A DNA stretch of 48,629 nt from Clostridiaceae bacterium (GTDB lineage: Bacteria; Bacillota; Clostridia; Oscillospirales; Butyricicoccaceae): NCBI GenBank assembly GCA_009911355.1, contig QXXE01000028.1, positions 1 through 48,629 on the forward strand, read 5' to 3'. Shown here one piece after another: positions 40,031 through 48,629 of the stretch. How positions within the stretch are numbered: the stretch's first letter is position 1; each line of letters starts with the position of its first letter. The notes beneath the pieces are model-generated. The model saw only the letters and a list, made by a program, of their open reading frames with translations, searched no databases and was not told the origin of the DNA. The position numbers and the translations under genes are program-made.

Positions 40031-41317
40031 TCAGCCCTCCTCCGAGAAGCGGATGCGTACCGCATTTGCATGCGCGTCCAGCTTTTCTGCCTGCGCCAGC
40101 TGGATAATGCCGCCAGAGAGCGCTTCCAGCTGCCCGCGAGAATACTCAATCACGCTGGTCTTTTTCAGGAAGGTATCGGTCGACAGCGGCGAGAAAAACC
40201 GCGCCGTCCCCGAGGTCGGCAGTACGTGGCTGGGGCCCGCCATATAATCGCCGAGCGGCTCCGGACTGTACTGACCGAGGAACACCGCGCCCGCATCCGT
40301 AATATACGGCAGCAGTTCGCGCGGGTTGGCGGTCACGATCTCCAAATGCTCGGGCGCGACGGTATTCGCCATCCGGCAGGCGTCCTTCAAGTCCTCAAAT
40401 ACAATTGCGCAGCCATAATTGCGCACCGAATCGCGGATGATCTCCCAACGCGGCAGCGCCTTTGCCTGCCGCTCCATTTCCGCGGAAATGGCCTGCGCCT
40501 GCGCCATCGAGTCAGTCAGCAGAACGGCGGAAGCCAGACGGTCGTGCTCGGCCTGGCTGAGCAGGTCCGCCGCGACATAGGACGGGTTCGCGGTATGATC
40601 AGCAATGACCAGCACCTCGGACGGCCCCGCGATCATATCGATATCGACCATGCCAAACGCCAGCTTCTTCGCCGCCGCAACATAGGCGTTACCAGGGCCG
40701 ACAATCTTATCAACGCGCGGGATGAAGCCCGCGCCATACGCCAGCGCCGCAATCGCCTGTGTACCGCCAACCGCGATAATCGTATCAACGCCCGCAATCC
40801 GCGCCGCCGTCAGGACCTCGACCGAGAGATTTTCGGTCGGCGGGGTAACAATCACCAGCTCTTCCACCCCCGCGACCTTCGCCGGGATGGCGCTCATCAG
40901 TACCGACGACGGGTAAGCGGCCGTGCCGCCTGGAACATACAGCCCAACCTTATGCATCCCGCGCACCATCTGCCCCAGAACTGCACCCGGGGCGCGCTCA
41001 TACTGCCAGCTTTTCGCCAGCATTTTTTCGTGGTAATCACGGATATTCTCCGCCGCCTGCTCCAACGTCTTCCGCAGTTCGGGGTCACAGCCCGCACAGG
41101 CGCGATCAATGACCTCGCGCCCGACAATAAAGGGCTTCACCTTGTCATACCGCTTGGAATACTCCTCGACCGCTTCCATCCCACGCACGCGCACATCGTC
41201 CATGATCCGGCGCACCGTTTCTTCAATATCGCCACGCGTCTCTTCCGCACGCGCTTTCATTTCCTCAATAAACCGCAGCTCCGCCTGCCCATCGGCAACA
41301 ACAGTCTGCAAAAACAT
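40031..41317 (-). CDS. hisD: Histidinol dehydrogenase
   Basis: A 428-residue zinc/NAD enzyme that oxidises histidinol to histidine in two steps. Recognised by YVPGGTAAYPSSVLMSAIPA, IIAVGGTQAIAALAYG, KIVGPGNAYVAAAK, DMIAGPSEVLVIAD, and QAEHD with metal and catalytic His residues. The segment GPSHVLPTSGTARF near the end is also typical. Normal length. It starts 3 bases after hisZG. Confidence 0.98.
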   Translation of the reverse strand: MFLQTVVADGQAELRFIEEMKARAEETRGDIEETVRRIMDDVRVRGMEAVEEYSKRYDKVKPFIVGREVIDRACAGCDPELRKTLEQAAENIRDYHEKMLAKSWQYERAPGAVLGQMVRGMHKVGLYVPGGTAAYPSSVLMSAIPAKVAGVEELVIVTPPTENLSVEVLTAARIAGVDTIIAVGGTQAIAALAYGAGFIPRVDKIVGPGNAYVAAAKKLAFGMVDIDMIAGPSEVLVIADHTANPSYVAADLLSQAEHDRLASAVLLTDSMAQAQAISAEMERQAKALPRWEIIRDSVRNYGCAIVFEDLKDACRMANTVAPEHLEIVTANPRELLPYITDAGAVFLGQYSPEPLGDYMAGPSHVLPTSGTARFFSPLSTDTFLKKTSVIEYSRGQLEALSGGIIQLAQAEKLDAHANAVRIRFSEEG

Positions 41318-41320
41318 TGC

Positions 41321-42937
41321 TCATTCCTCCAATCCGCGTTCAAGTTCCCCAATTACCCGCTGGATCTGCTGCTTTTTCAATTTCGCGGAGGCAAGGTTGA
41401 CGATCACGCGCGCGGAGATCGGCGCGACCTCCTCCACGACCTCAAGGCCGTTTTCCCGGAGCGTCGAGCCGGTCTCGACAATATCGACAATCGCGTCCGC
41501 CAGCTCCAACAGGGGTGCGAGCTCAACCGACCCTTCAATCTTAATAGTCACAACATCGATGTTCTTTTTCTCAAAAAACGACCTCGTGACAGCCGGGTAC
41601 TTGGTCGCGATCACCGGCATTTTGTAGCCGCCGTACACGTCCTTCCCCTTTTTCGCAGCCACCGCAAAGCGGCATTTCCCAAAGCCCAGATCGACCATTT
41701 CATAAAACGAGCCGCCCTTTTCCATGATCGTGTCCTTGCCGACCACGCCCATGTCGCACACGCCGTGCTCCACATACGTGATCACATCGGCGGCCTTCGC
41801 CAGCACAACCTCAATATTGGAGCCGGGCAGCGCAAAAATCAGTTTCCTCGACGGGCTTTCCAGTTCAGAAATATCATACCCCGATTTCTTCAAAAGTGCA
41901 AGGGTTTTCTTCTCAAGCCGGCCCTTCGTCAGCGCAATCCGCACGCGCCTTGCGCTCTCGGACGCGCCGGAAGCGGGCCCTGCTTCGGTGAGCGCTTCCA
42001 GGTCGACCGCAAAACCCGCCGCCGCGAGGTCGCGCCCGAATTTGCCGCACAGCGCATTATAGCGCCCGCCGCGCAGGATGGCCGCGCCCGCGCCGCCCGC
42101 GTAACCGCGGAACATCATGCCAGTATAATAATCCAGCTCATGCACAAGACCCAGGTCGACAGTTACCGCGCTGCCATAGCCCGCCTTGTCCAGCGCTTCC
42201 AATAGAGCCTTCAGATAGGCGAACGCTGCCCGCGCTTCCGGGTTCTCGGTCAGGCTTTCAGCCTCTTCCAGCACCTCCACGCCGCCGAACAGCTGCGGCA
42301 TCGCCTTCAGCGCACGGTAAGCCTCCCGGCCCCGGTAGGGCTCCAGCACGTCACCCAGCGCCGCAAAGCTTTTATTTTCGATCAGCGTGCGGATTTCCTC
42401 CGCAGTCTCGTCGTCGACCCCCAGCGAAGAGATCAGCCCCTTGTAAATGCCAGCGTGCCCCAGCTCCACGCGGAAGCCCGCGCCCGAACCAGCCAGCGCA
42501 CCAAACGCCGCCGACAAGATATCCAAATCGGCAGCCAAGCCGTCCGCGCCGATCAGCTCCGCGCCGATTTGCAGCACCTCGCCCCGGTGTCCATGGTCGT
42601 CGGCAACCGCGCGAATGACCTTCTGGCAATAATAGATGTGCGCCGGAAAAGCTTCATCCGGGAAGCGCGACGCCGCAACACGCGCAATCGGCGTGGTATT
42701 GTCAGGACGGATGACGCAAAGCCGCCCGCTGCGGTCTGTTGCCTTGACCATAACCTCCTGAGACTGGGTAGGGTTCGCATGCCGGAACACGTCATAATAC
42801 TCCATCACAGGCGTAATAATTTCCTGATAACCGCGCTTTTCCAAGGTCGCACGGACCGCCTGCTCGGTTTGCCGAAGTGCACGGGTCGCAGCAAACAGCA
42901 GGTCGCGGGTGCCCTCTGGTGTAGAAATGCAATTCAT
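41321..42937 (-). CDS. hisZG: HisZ-HisG fusion: ATP phosphoribosyltransferase, regulatory plus catalytic
   Basis: A 538-residue protein joining two normally separate subunits of the first enzyme of histidine synthesis. Residues 1 to about 315 are HisZ, a histidyl-tRNA synthetase paralogue (STPEGTRDLLF, VIRPDNTTPIARVAASRF, LDYYTGMMFRGYA). Linker residues about 316-329 are Ala/Ser/Gly-rich. About 331-538 are the short-form catalytic HisG (RIALTKGRLEKKTL, HGVCDMGVVGKD, PRPP loop DIVETGSTLRENG). Short HisG needs HisZ for activity and feedback, so a fixed 1:1 ratio makes sense. AAAGGAG lies 12 bases before the ATG. No stop or frameshift interrupts the join. Confidence 0.93.
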   Translation of the reverse strand: MNCISTPEGTRDLLFAATRALRQTEQAVRATLEKRGYQEIITPVMEYYDVFRHANPTQSQEVMVKATDRSGRLCVIRPDNTTPIARVAASRFPDEAFPAHIYYCQKVIRAVADDHGHRGEVLQIGAELIGADGLAADLDILSAAFGALAGSGAGFRVELGHAGIYKGLISSLGVDDETAEEIRTLIENKSFAALGDVLEPYRGREAYRALKAMPQLFGGVEVLEEAESLTENPEARAAFAYLKALLEALDKAGYGSAVTVDLGLVHELDYYTGMMFRGYAGGAGAAILRGGRYNALCGKFGRDLAAAGFAVDLEALTEAGPASGASESARRVRIALTKGRLEKKTLALLKKSGYDISELESPSRKLIFALPGSNIEVVLAKAADVITYVEHGVCDMGVVGKDTIMEKGGSFYEMVDLGFGKCRFAVAAKKGKDVYGGYKMPVIATKYPAVTRSFFEKKNIDVVTIKIEGSVELAPLLELADAIVDIVETGSTLRENGLEVVEEVAPISARVIVNLASAKLKKQQIQRVIGELERGLEE

Positions 42938-42963
42938 ATTGACTGGTAGCTCCTTTGTAAACT

Positions 42964-42983
42964 TTATCACTTTAGTATGATAA
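42964..42983. promoter_or_regulatory. Operator-like dyad at the his promoter
   Basis: TTATCA and TGATAA in inverted order with 8 bases between, overlapping the -10 and the start point of the hisZG promoter. It is a good position for a repressor. The protein is unknown; TrpR-like HisR proteins are known histidine regulators in Firmicutes. Confidence 0.5.
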
Positions 42984-43005
42984 CACGGCAAATTTCATCC
43001 GTCAA
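42977..43005 (-). promoter_or_regulatory. Promoter of the his operon
   Basis: Minus-strand TTGACG (43000-43005), a 17 bp spacer, and TATCAT (42977-42982). The -35 lies inside the last codons of the upstream DUF1835 gene. Confidence 0.82.
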
Positions 43006-43930
43006 CCCTTATTTTCCGCCGGACGGTAGTTTCCCGATAATTTCCACCATTTTTGACAATTTCCAACCGCCCAGCCAACGCCAGTGCACGAATCCGTTCA
43101 AAAATAAAACTGTCATTTACCGCGAAATTGCCCAGCGTACGCCCAACCACCACCGCAGCTCTGGTCTCTTCCTCCGGGGTGTTGGCAAGGATGGCTTCAT
43201 CATAGTAACCGACGGGCGCAGAAACCGGTTTGCCGTTTTGGAGTACCCTGAGTGGCGCGTTTTCCCGCACCAGCTGCTCCCAACGGCTGTAAAGCAGTTT
43301 CGCTTCACACCCCGGAACCCTGCGCTGCCTGCTGTAAAAGATTGCAGCTTCCCCCGGCATAAGCTCCCCCACCCCGCGATAAACCACCAGCTGTGCCCTG
43401 CGCTTCCGCGAACATTTTTGCACAATGCTCGGCAATATTTGCCGCAGAAGGAACTGCGGTGTATGCCGCAAAATAAAGTTTAACCGCTGATTCTCCGTCA
43501 CGATACCTATCGCGGATGCAGCAGACCTTTCCGGCGGCGGCAGCTGCGCCCCGTCCAGGCGGTCAACGTGTACCAGCGAAAACGGTACGCCTCGTGCGTA
43601 AAGATCATGTGCCGCACGCAGCATCCCACATTGCTCAGCCGGATTATCACCGTACCAGATTATAGCCTCGTCCACCGCTTCAAACGCGGGCAGCGCCTTC
43701 CGATAATAGCTGGTCACATATTCGCCAGCGCTGTCGGCAAATTCCGGATCATTCTGCCACGGGCAAATCCCAAAGGAACGCGCTTCCCGATCCTGCAAAT
43801 CAGAAATGTCCCCGATCGAAAGATCATCTATTAAAGAAATAATCCGCGACCTGTCCATTTCCGGGGCCAGCGCCGACCGCGCGAACATAAGCATCCCCAT
43901 CGCAGAGTCCCCAAAACAAATCCAGTACAT
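42995..43930 (-). CDS. DUF1835/DUF3658 domain protein
   Basis: A 311-residue protein. The N-terminal part (about 1-125) opens MYWICFGDSAMGMLMFA and contains IISLIDDLSIGDI, the GDS and DDLSxG signatures of DUF1835. The C-terminal part (ETRAAVVVGRTLGNFAVNDS to the end) fits the DUF3658 helical domain. Function is not established for the family. The start is supported by AAGGAG. A 59-codon extension read from repeat R8 is rejected. Its 3' end contains the -35 of the his promoter. Confidence 0.82.
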   Translation of the reverse strand: MYWICFGDSAMGMLMFARSALAPEMDRSRIISLIDDLSIGDISDLQDREARSFGICPWQNDPEFADSAGEYVTSYYRKALPAFEAVDEAIIWYGDNPAEQCGMLRAAHDLYARGVPFSLVHVDRLDGAQLPPPERSAASAIGIVTENQRLNFILRHTPQFLLRQILPSIVQKCSRKRRAQLVVYRGVGELMPGEAAIFYSRQRRVPGCEAKLLYSRWEQLVRENAPLRVLQNGKPVSAPVGYYDEAILANTPEEETRAAVVVGRTLGNFAVNDSFIFERIRALALAGRLEIVKNGGNYRETTVRRKIRVDG

Positions 43931-43972
43931 CCTTATATACTCCTTCTCCAATACCCAGCTTGCATGAAAGAT

Positions 43973-44108
43973 CCCCCGTCCCGCCCGCAGGCGGGAATGG
44001 GATTCCAAAGGGGCTAGCCCCTTTGGCGCTGTCCGCGCAGGACGCCGACCCGGCGAGGGGCGGGGGTCTCGGGGGCAGAGCCCCTGAGCGCCGTCTGCGG
44101 AGGACATC
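43973..44108 (+). repeat. Dispersed modular repeat, copy R8
   Basis: Head A (CCCGTCCCGCCCGCAGGCGGG), no A/T palindrome, two C hairpins (AAAGGGGC-TA-GCCCCTTT and GGGGC-AGA-GCCCC), and two end blocks (GCGCTGTCCGCGCAGGAC and GCGCCGTCTGCGGAGGAC). It lies between polC and the DUF1835 gene. (Module A here is split: CCCGTCCCGCCC and GCAGGCGGG.). Confidence 0.8.
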
Positions 44109-44129
44109 CCCGGCGAAGGCGGGAACCGC

Positions 44130-47100
44130 TTAAAACAGGCTGACTTGCGTCGACTTCGGCATGTCGCCCAGCGCCCCGATCTGCCCCAGCAGCTCGATCA
44201 CCGCGCTGGAAACCTTTGGGCAGCGGATCGAAAGCTCCTCCGAAGAGAGGAAGCGCCCGTTTTCGCGCTCGCTTACAATGCCCAGCGCCGCCTGCTCCCC
44301 AATGCCCGGCATCGAGGTAAACGGCGGGATCAGCCCATTTTCTGCCACAAGAAACTTGGTTGCATCTGACTTGTAAACGTCCATCGGCTCAAACCGGAAG
44401 CCGCGCTTGTAAAATTCATGACAAACCTCCAACGTCGTCATCGTATCCTTTTCCGCATTGGAAATCGTCTTGTCATTTTCCTTGCCGCGCAGCTCCTTGT
44501 ACTTCGCAACCGCAACCGCATCCCCCTTGATCATACAAGACGCGTCAAATCCCTTCGCGCGGATACTGAAATACGCCGCATAAAACGCCAGCGGGATGTG
44601 TACCTTAAACCACGCGATCCGATATGCCATCATAACATAAGCGACCGCGTGCGCCTTCGGAAACATATATTTAATCTTCCGGCACGAATCGATATACCAA
44701 TCCGGTACATCATGCTCACGCATGGCCTCCTCCCAGCCAGGCTCAAAGCCAGCCTTCGCAACCTTGCCCTTACGCACCGCCTCCATAATCTTAAACGACA
44801 TCAGCGGGTCAAGCCCCTTGCCAATCAGGTAGTTCATAATATCGTCACGGCAGCAAATGCACTGGTTCAGCGGCACGCCCTGCGCAACAAGGTCGGCGGC
44901 GTTGCCCAACCATACATCAGTGCCATGCGAAAGCCCAGAAATACACAGCAAGTCATCAAAGCTTTTCGGCTTGGTGTCCCGCACCATGCCGCGCACAAAT
45001 TTCGTACCGAACTCCGGCACCGCGACGCAGCCCAGCTCACCAAGGATGGGGTCGGGCGTATCGTCTACATATTTCAGCGCTTCATTTGAAGTAAACAGGC
45101 TCATGACCCCCGGATCGTCCAACGGGATTTCAGTCGCGACAACACCGGTAATCTCTTCCAGCATTTTAATCATCGTCGGATCATCATGCCCGAGCTCGTC
45201 CAGCTTGAGCAGGTTCGCATCGATCGAGTGATATTCAAAATGGGTCGTAATAATATCCGAAGTCGGGTCGTCCGCCGGGTGCTGTACCGGGCAGAAATCG
45301 TAGATTTCCACATCGCGCGGCACAACAACGATGCCGCCCGGATGCTGCCCAGTCGTACGCCGGATGCCTGTGCAGCCCGCTGCAAGCCGGTTTTCCTCGG
45401 CGCGGGAGCACTCAATCCCGCGCTCCGCCATGTACTTTTTCACATATCCATAAGCGGTTTTTTCGGCGACTGTTGCGATCGTCCCCGCGCGGAATACATG
45501 ATCCTCGCCGAACAGCTCACCAGTATATTTATGGATACGCGGCTGATATTCGCCCGAAAAGTTCAGGTCAATATCAGGCACCTTGTCCGCATTAAAGCCC
45601 AAAAAGGTCGCAAACGGGATTGTAAAGCCCTCTTTGGTCAGCGGCTTGCCGCAGTTCGGGCAGACCTTGTCCGGCAGGCACACCCCGCAGCCAACGCCCT
45701 CATTTTCATGCCATTCGAGATATTTGCACTCCGTGCAGAGATAATGCGGCGGGAGCGAATTAACCTCCGTAATACCGCTCATGAACGCAACCAGTGAAGA
45801 ACCGACCGACCCTCGCGAGCCAACCAGATACCCATCCTCCAACGATTTCGCAACCAGCTTCTGCGCAATCATATACATCACATCGTAGCCCTGCCGGATA
45901 ATCGGCTCAAGCTCCTGCTTGAGCCGATGCGCAATCGGTTCCGGGATGGGATCACCGTACATGCGCCTGGCTTTGTCGTAGCAAAGCTGCTGAAGCTCAT
46001 CGGCGGAGCCCTCAATCTTCGGCGGGTAATTTTCACGCGGCACAGGGCGGATGGGCTCCAGCATATCCGCGATCATATTGGTGTTTTTGACCACCACCTC
46101 ATATGCGCGGTCCTCGCCCAGATACGCAAATTCCGCCAGCATTTCCTCGGTTGTTTTCAGATACAGCGGCGCCTGGTTATCCGCGTCGCCAAAGCCCTGC
46201 CCGGCCATCAGGATCCGGCGGTAGGCTTCATCCTCCGGTTCCAGGAAATGCACGTCACCGGTCGCGACGCAGGGCTTGCCCAGCTCGTCCGCAAGCTTGA
46301 GGATTTTGCGGTTGTAATCGCGCAGCTCTTCCTCGTCCTTTGCCTGCCCCTTCGCAATCATAAAGTGGTTATTTGCGATCGGCTGGATTTCCAGGTAGTC
46401 GTAAAAATCGGCAATCCGCTTGAGCTCTTCCCAGTCCTTGCCGTCCACCATCGCGCGGAACAGCTCGCCCGCTTCGCAAGCCGAGCCGAAAAGCAGCCCT
46501 TCCCTGTGCCGGATGAGCTCGGAACGCGGCATCAGCGGTTTCCGATAGAAATGGTCTAAAAAGCTGTAGGAAATCAGCTTATACAAGTTTTTCAGGCCCA
46601 CTTTGTTTTTTACCAAAATGATAAAATGGCAGCGCTGGAAGTTTTTCAGGCTGTTCGACTCTGCGCGCAGCCCTGCAAGAAGCGGGTTGATATCGGAAAT
46701 CTTCGTGCCGTGGAGGTCGTTTTTCATGCGCTCCATCAGCTTCAGCCAGATGCGTGCCAGGACCGACGCGTCCTCGCTGGCGCGGTGGTGCTCAAAGGGG
46801 CCGACTTGCAGTTCCTTTGCCAAAACGTTCAGTTTGTGCCTGCCAAGATCGGGCAGCATAATTTTGGACATTTCAAGTGTGTCGATATAAGTAAACCGGC
46901 GTTCCATCCCCAGCTTTTTACAGGCGGCTTTCAGGAACGACAGGTCAAAGCCCGCGTTGTGGGCGACCAGCACATCGTCTCCCGCGAACGCAAAAAAGCG
47001 TTCTATCGCGTCTGCAAGCTCAGGGGCGTCCTGCACCATATCGTCGGTAATACCGGTTAGCTCGGTGATCTCCGCAGGGATCGGCTTATGTGGGTTGACA

Positions 47101-48503
47101 TAGGTCTGAAAGGTGTCGATCACCGCCCCGCCCTCCACGAGCGTCGCCGCAATTTCGGTGATTTCCTCGGTTGCGGGCTTCAAGCCGGTCGTTTCCAGAT
47201 CGAAAACGATAAACCGTCCGTCCAAACTGCCGTCTTTTTCGCCGCGCACGACCGAAACTGCGGCCGCGTCGTTGATATAGTAGGCTTCGACGCCGTAAAG
47301 GATTTTGGGGAACTGATCCTCTTTACCGTCCACCACATGCAGCGCCAGCGGGAACGCCTGCGCGCAGCCGTGATCGGTAATTGCCATTGCGGGCATCCCC
47401 CACAGCTTGCAGCGTTGAATCAGGTCCTTCGTATCGGAAACGCCGTCCATTGCGCTCATATTCGTATGCAGGTGCAGCTCAACGCGCTTGACTGGCGCGT
47501 TGTCCATGCGTATTTTTTTCTTGGCTTTAACAATCGCGGCGGGCTCTAAAATGCTTTCTTTTTCAAAGGTATCGAACGACACCTTGCCCTGAATACGCAG
47601 GTGCATCCCTGTGCGGATCGCCGAAACCAGGTCGCCCGCCTGATCTTTCGCTAAAAACTTGGATACGCGGATAGAATTGGTGTTATCGGTTACGTCAAAC
47701 GCCAGCTTAACCCATTCCTTGCCGGTTTTCTTGCTGGTGATCTCCTTATGGTCGACAAAAAACACGTCGCCTTCGATGGTGACCATGTCGAAGGCGTGAA
47801 CCGCGTCGCGGATGGGCACTGGCGCGTCCTGATAAAGCTTACCTAAAATGAGGTCGTCGTCTTTGACTTTCTCAACATGCGGCCTCGAAAAGCCGTTATT
47901 TTCGGTCGGTTTCCGGCGCTGCCTGCGGGGAGGCTTTTCGCGGCGTTCCTCTGGCGCGGGAACCGGAGAGGACGCAGCGTCCTGAAGGGCTTTTTGCCGG
48001 GCTTCCTCAATCGCGCGGATTTCTTTCTCGTTCGTTTCGCCATCGCTGACCTGCGCTTCCACAGGGCAGCGGAGCCCGGTTTCGGTTTCAATTTTTTCCT
48101 GTAGCTTACGCAGCGCGACGCCCAAATATGCCTGGGCGGGCTCGCTCATTGAAATTTGGAGGCCGCTTTCCGTGCAGTTCCAGCAGCTGCCGGCAAGCAA
48201 GCCCTGCGACGACGGCAGCTCGAAGGTCAGCGTTTCCCGCAGGACGCCCAGGTATTCGTCGGTCAGGCGATCCATCTGGTAGCGCGGCGAAATACTGAGC
48301 CGGGCCAGGCTGTAGGCTTTTGCGATGCCACGTTCCAGCTTGTCCAGCACGTTAGGGCGCACGGGTTCCGGGAAGCGCACATGGCACTGGACGGAGTTGC
48401 TGTCGTGGCTGACTGCGAGCGAGGTAACTTCCCCTGCTGCGAACACCTGCCCGAATTCTTCAGTTTTGCATCGGTTAAAAACTTCACAAAGCGCTCTTGA
48501 CAT
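44130..48503 (-). CDS. polC: DNA polymerase III alpha subunit, PolC type
   Basis: A 1457-residue replicative polymerase with built-in proofreading, the hallmark of low-GC-lineage Firmicutes. In order: an N-terminal domain (1-240), OB fold (about 245-330), split PHP domain (VELHLHTNMSAMDG at about 343), a DEDD exonuclease inserted in PHP (FIVFDLETTG at about 434), palm/fingers with GSRGSVGSSLVAFMSGITEV, a Cys4 zinc cluster (about 940-960), and catalytic aspartates in DKVPDIDLNFSGEYQ (about 978). Length is normal. AAGGGG precedes the ATG. Repeats R8 and R9 flank the gene. Confidence 0.98.
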   Translation of the reverse strand: MSRALCEVFNRCKTEEFGQVFAAGEVTSLAVSHDSNSVQCHVRFPEPVRPNVLDKLERGIAKAYSLARLSISPRYQMDRLTDEYLGVLRETLTFELPSSQGLLAGSCWNCTESGLQISMSEPAQAYLGVALRKLQEKIETETGLRCPVEAQVSDGETNEKEIRAIEEARQKALQDAASSPVPAPEERREKPPRRQRRKPTENNGFSRPHVEKVKDDDLILGKLYQDAPVPIRDAVHAFDMVTIEGDVFFVDHKEITSKKTGKEWVKLAFDVTDNTNSIRVSKFLAKDQAGDLVSAIRTGMHLRIQGKVSFDTFEKESILEPAAIVKAKKKIRMDNAPVKRVELHLHTNMSAMDGVSDTKDLIQRCKLWGMPAMAITDHGCAQAFPLALHVVDGKEDQFPKILYGVEAYYINDAAAVSVVRGEKDGSLDGRFIVFDLETTGLKPATEEITEIAATLVEGGAVIDTFQTYVNPHKPIPAEITELTGITDDMVQDAPELADAIERFFAFAGDDVLVAHNAGFDLSFLKAACKKLGMERRFTYIDTLEMSKIMLPDLGRHKLNVLAKELQVGPFEHHRASEDASVLARIWLKLMERMKNDLHGTKISDINPLLAGLRAESNSLKNFQRCHFIILVKNKVGLKNLYKLISYSFLDHFYRKPLMPRSELIRHREGLLFGSACEAGELFRAMVDGKDWEELKRIADFYDYLEIQPIANNHFMIAKGQAKDEEELRDYNRKILKLADELGKPCVATGDVHFLEPEDEAYRRILMAGQGFGDADNQAPLYLKTTEEMLAEFAYLGEDRAYEVVVKNTNMIADMLEPIRPVPRENYPPKIEGSADELQQLCYDKARRMYGDPIPEPIAHRLKQELEPIIRQGYDVMYMIAQKLVAKSLEDGYLVGSRGSVGSSLVAFMSGITEVNSLPPHYLCTECKYLEWHENEGVGCGVCLPDKVCPNCGKPLTKEGFTIPFATFLGFNADKVPDIDLNFSGEYQPRIHKYTGELFGEDHVFRAGTIATVAEKTAYGYVKKYMAERGIECSRAEENRLAAGCTGIRRTTGQHPGGIVVVPRDVEIYDFCPVQHPADDPTSDIITTHFEYHSIDANLLKLDELGHDDPTMIKMLEEITGVVATEIPLDDPGVMSLFTSNEALKYVDDTPDPILGELGCVAVPEFGTKFVRGMVRDTKPKSFDDLLCISGLSHGTDVWLGNAADLVAQGVPLNQCICCRDDIMNYLIGKGLDPLMSFKIMEAVRKGKVAKAGFEPGWEEAMREHDVPDWYIDSCRKIKYMFPKAHAVAYVMMAYRIAWFKVHIPLAFYAAYFSIRAKGFDASCMIKGDAVAVAKYKELRGKENDKTISNAEKDTMTTLEVCHEFYKRGFRFEPMDVYKSDATKFLVAENGLIPPFTSMPGIGEQAALGIVSERENGRFLSSEELSIRCPKVSSAVIELLGQIGALGDMPKSTQVSLF

Positions 48504-48521
48504 GAAAAAACCCCTTTTTGA

Positions 48522-48629
48522 ATCGCCTTCGCAGCGGGCGCCAAAGGGCGCTGCCCTCTGGACTCCCGGCCCTCCTCGGGCAGCGCCAAAGGGCTCCGCC
48601 CTCTGGACTCCCGGCCCTCCTCGGGCAGC
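48522..48629 (-). repeat. Dispersed modular repeat, copy R9, cut by the window edge
   Basis: End block CCTTCGCAGCGGGCGCC, then two tandem 45 bp units (ccaaa boxes at 48541 and 48586). Each has a hairpin of the type AAAGGGC-NNN-GCCCTCTGG and a CCCGGCCCTCCTCGGGCAGC tail. One unit has loop GCT, the other TCC. The copy runs off the end of the window. Confidence 0.8.

Noticed and set aside
40070..42205. Plus-strand frame of 711 codons opposite hisD and hisZG
   Set aside because: Antisense shadow of unambiguous his genes, with no domain and no promoter or ribosome site.

Overview
The window is a GC-rich stretch of a Firmicutes chromosome, most likely class Clostridia and probably an Oscillospiraceae/Ruminococcaceae-type gut anaerobe. 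Evidence: a PolC-type replicative polymerase, a large SRP RNA with an Alu domain just upstream of dnaX, a dnaX-ybaB-recR block, a topA-trmFO-plsX / acpP-rnc block, a K+-dependent pyrophosphatase with Na+-pump signatures, and strong third-position G/C. I cannot name the genus. Nearly everything is chromosomal. The only mobility gene is a lone large serine recombinase.

Layout. 1-1310: a repeat and an S1-domain protein. 1358-12091 (minus strand): DUF4177 protein, rnc, acpP, plsX, trmFO, topA, dprA, a SpoU-type RNA methyltransferase and the KtrA/KtrB potassium transporter, which sits behind a leader RNA with its own promoter and terminator. 12458-16612: a drug-response module. A MATE exporter is divergent from a MerR regulator, which is followed by an EF-G-like ribosomal-protection-type GTPase; the shared promoter region has the classical MerR layout. 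16701-18791: a membrane pyrophosphatase with a pair of inverted operator-like sites. 19266-24394 (plus): nitronate monooxygenase-like flavoenzyme, polysaccharide deacetylase, an ABC permease/ATPase pair without a binding protein, and a methyltransferase. 24447-29944 (minus): a 21-cysteine protein overlapping a serine recombinase, a 50-residue ORF, recR, ybaB, dnaX and SRP RNA. 30290-36432: a two-component system, ilvA divergent from a LysR regulator, and a MarR/TauE pair. 36560-42937 (minus): a histidine operon hisZG-D-B-H-A-F-I-E, whose first gene fuses HisZ to HisG. 42995-48503 (minus): a DUF1835 protein and polC.

The most distinctive feature is a dispersed modular intergenic repeat, present in nine copies (R1-R9) in both orientations. 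Each copy combines a GC-rich head hairpin (A), usually an A/T palindrome (B), one to three GC hairpins (C), and a GC-rich end block (E). The stems vary between copies by compensating changes, so the fold rather than the sequence appears to be kept. The copies also open spurious reading frames that lengthen the 5' ends of real genes. I set starts by ribosome binding site and family start to exclude these extensions.

Several promoters are near-consensus sigma-A type with 17-19 bp spacers and are listed with their operators. No tRNA, rRNA, CRISPR array, insertion sequence or prophage structural gene was found.
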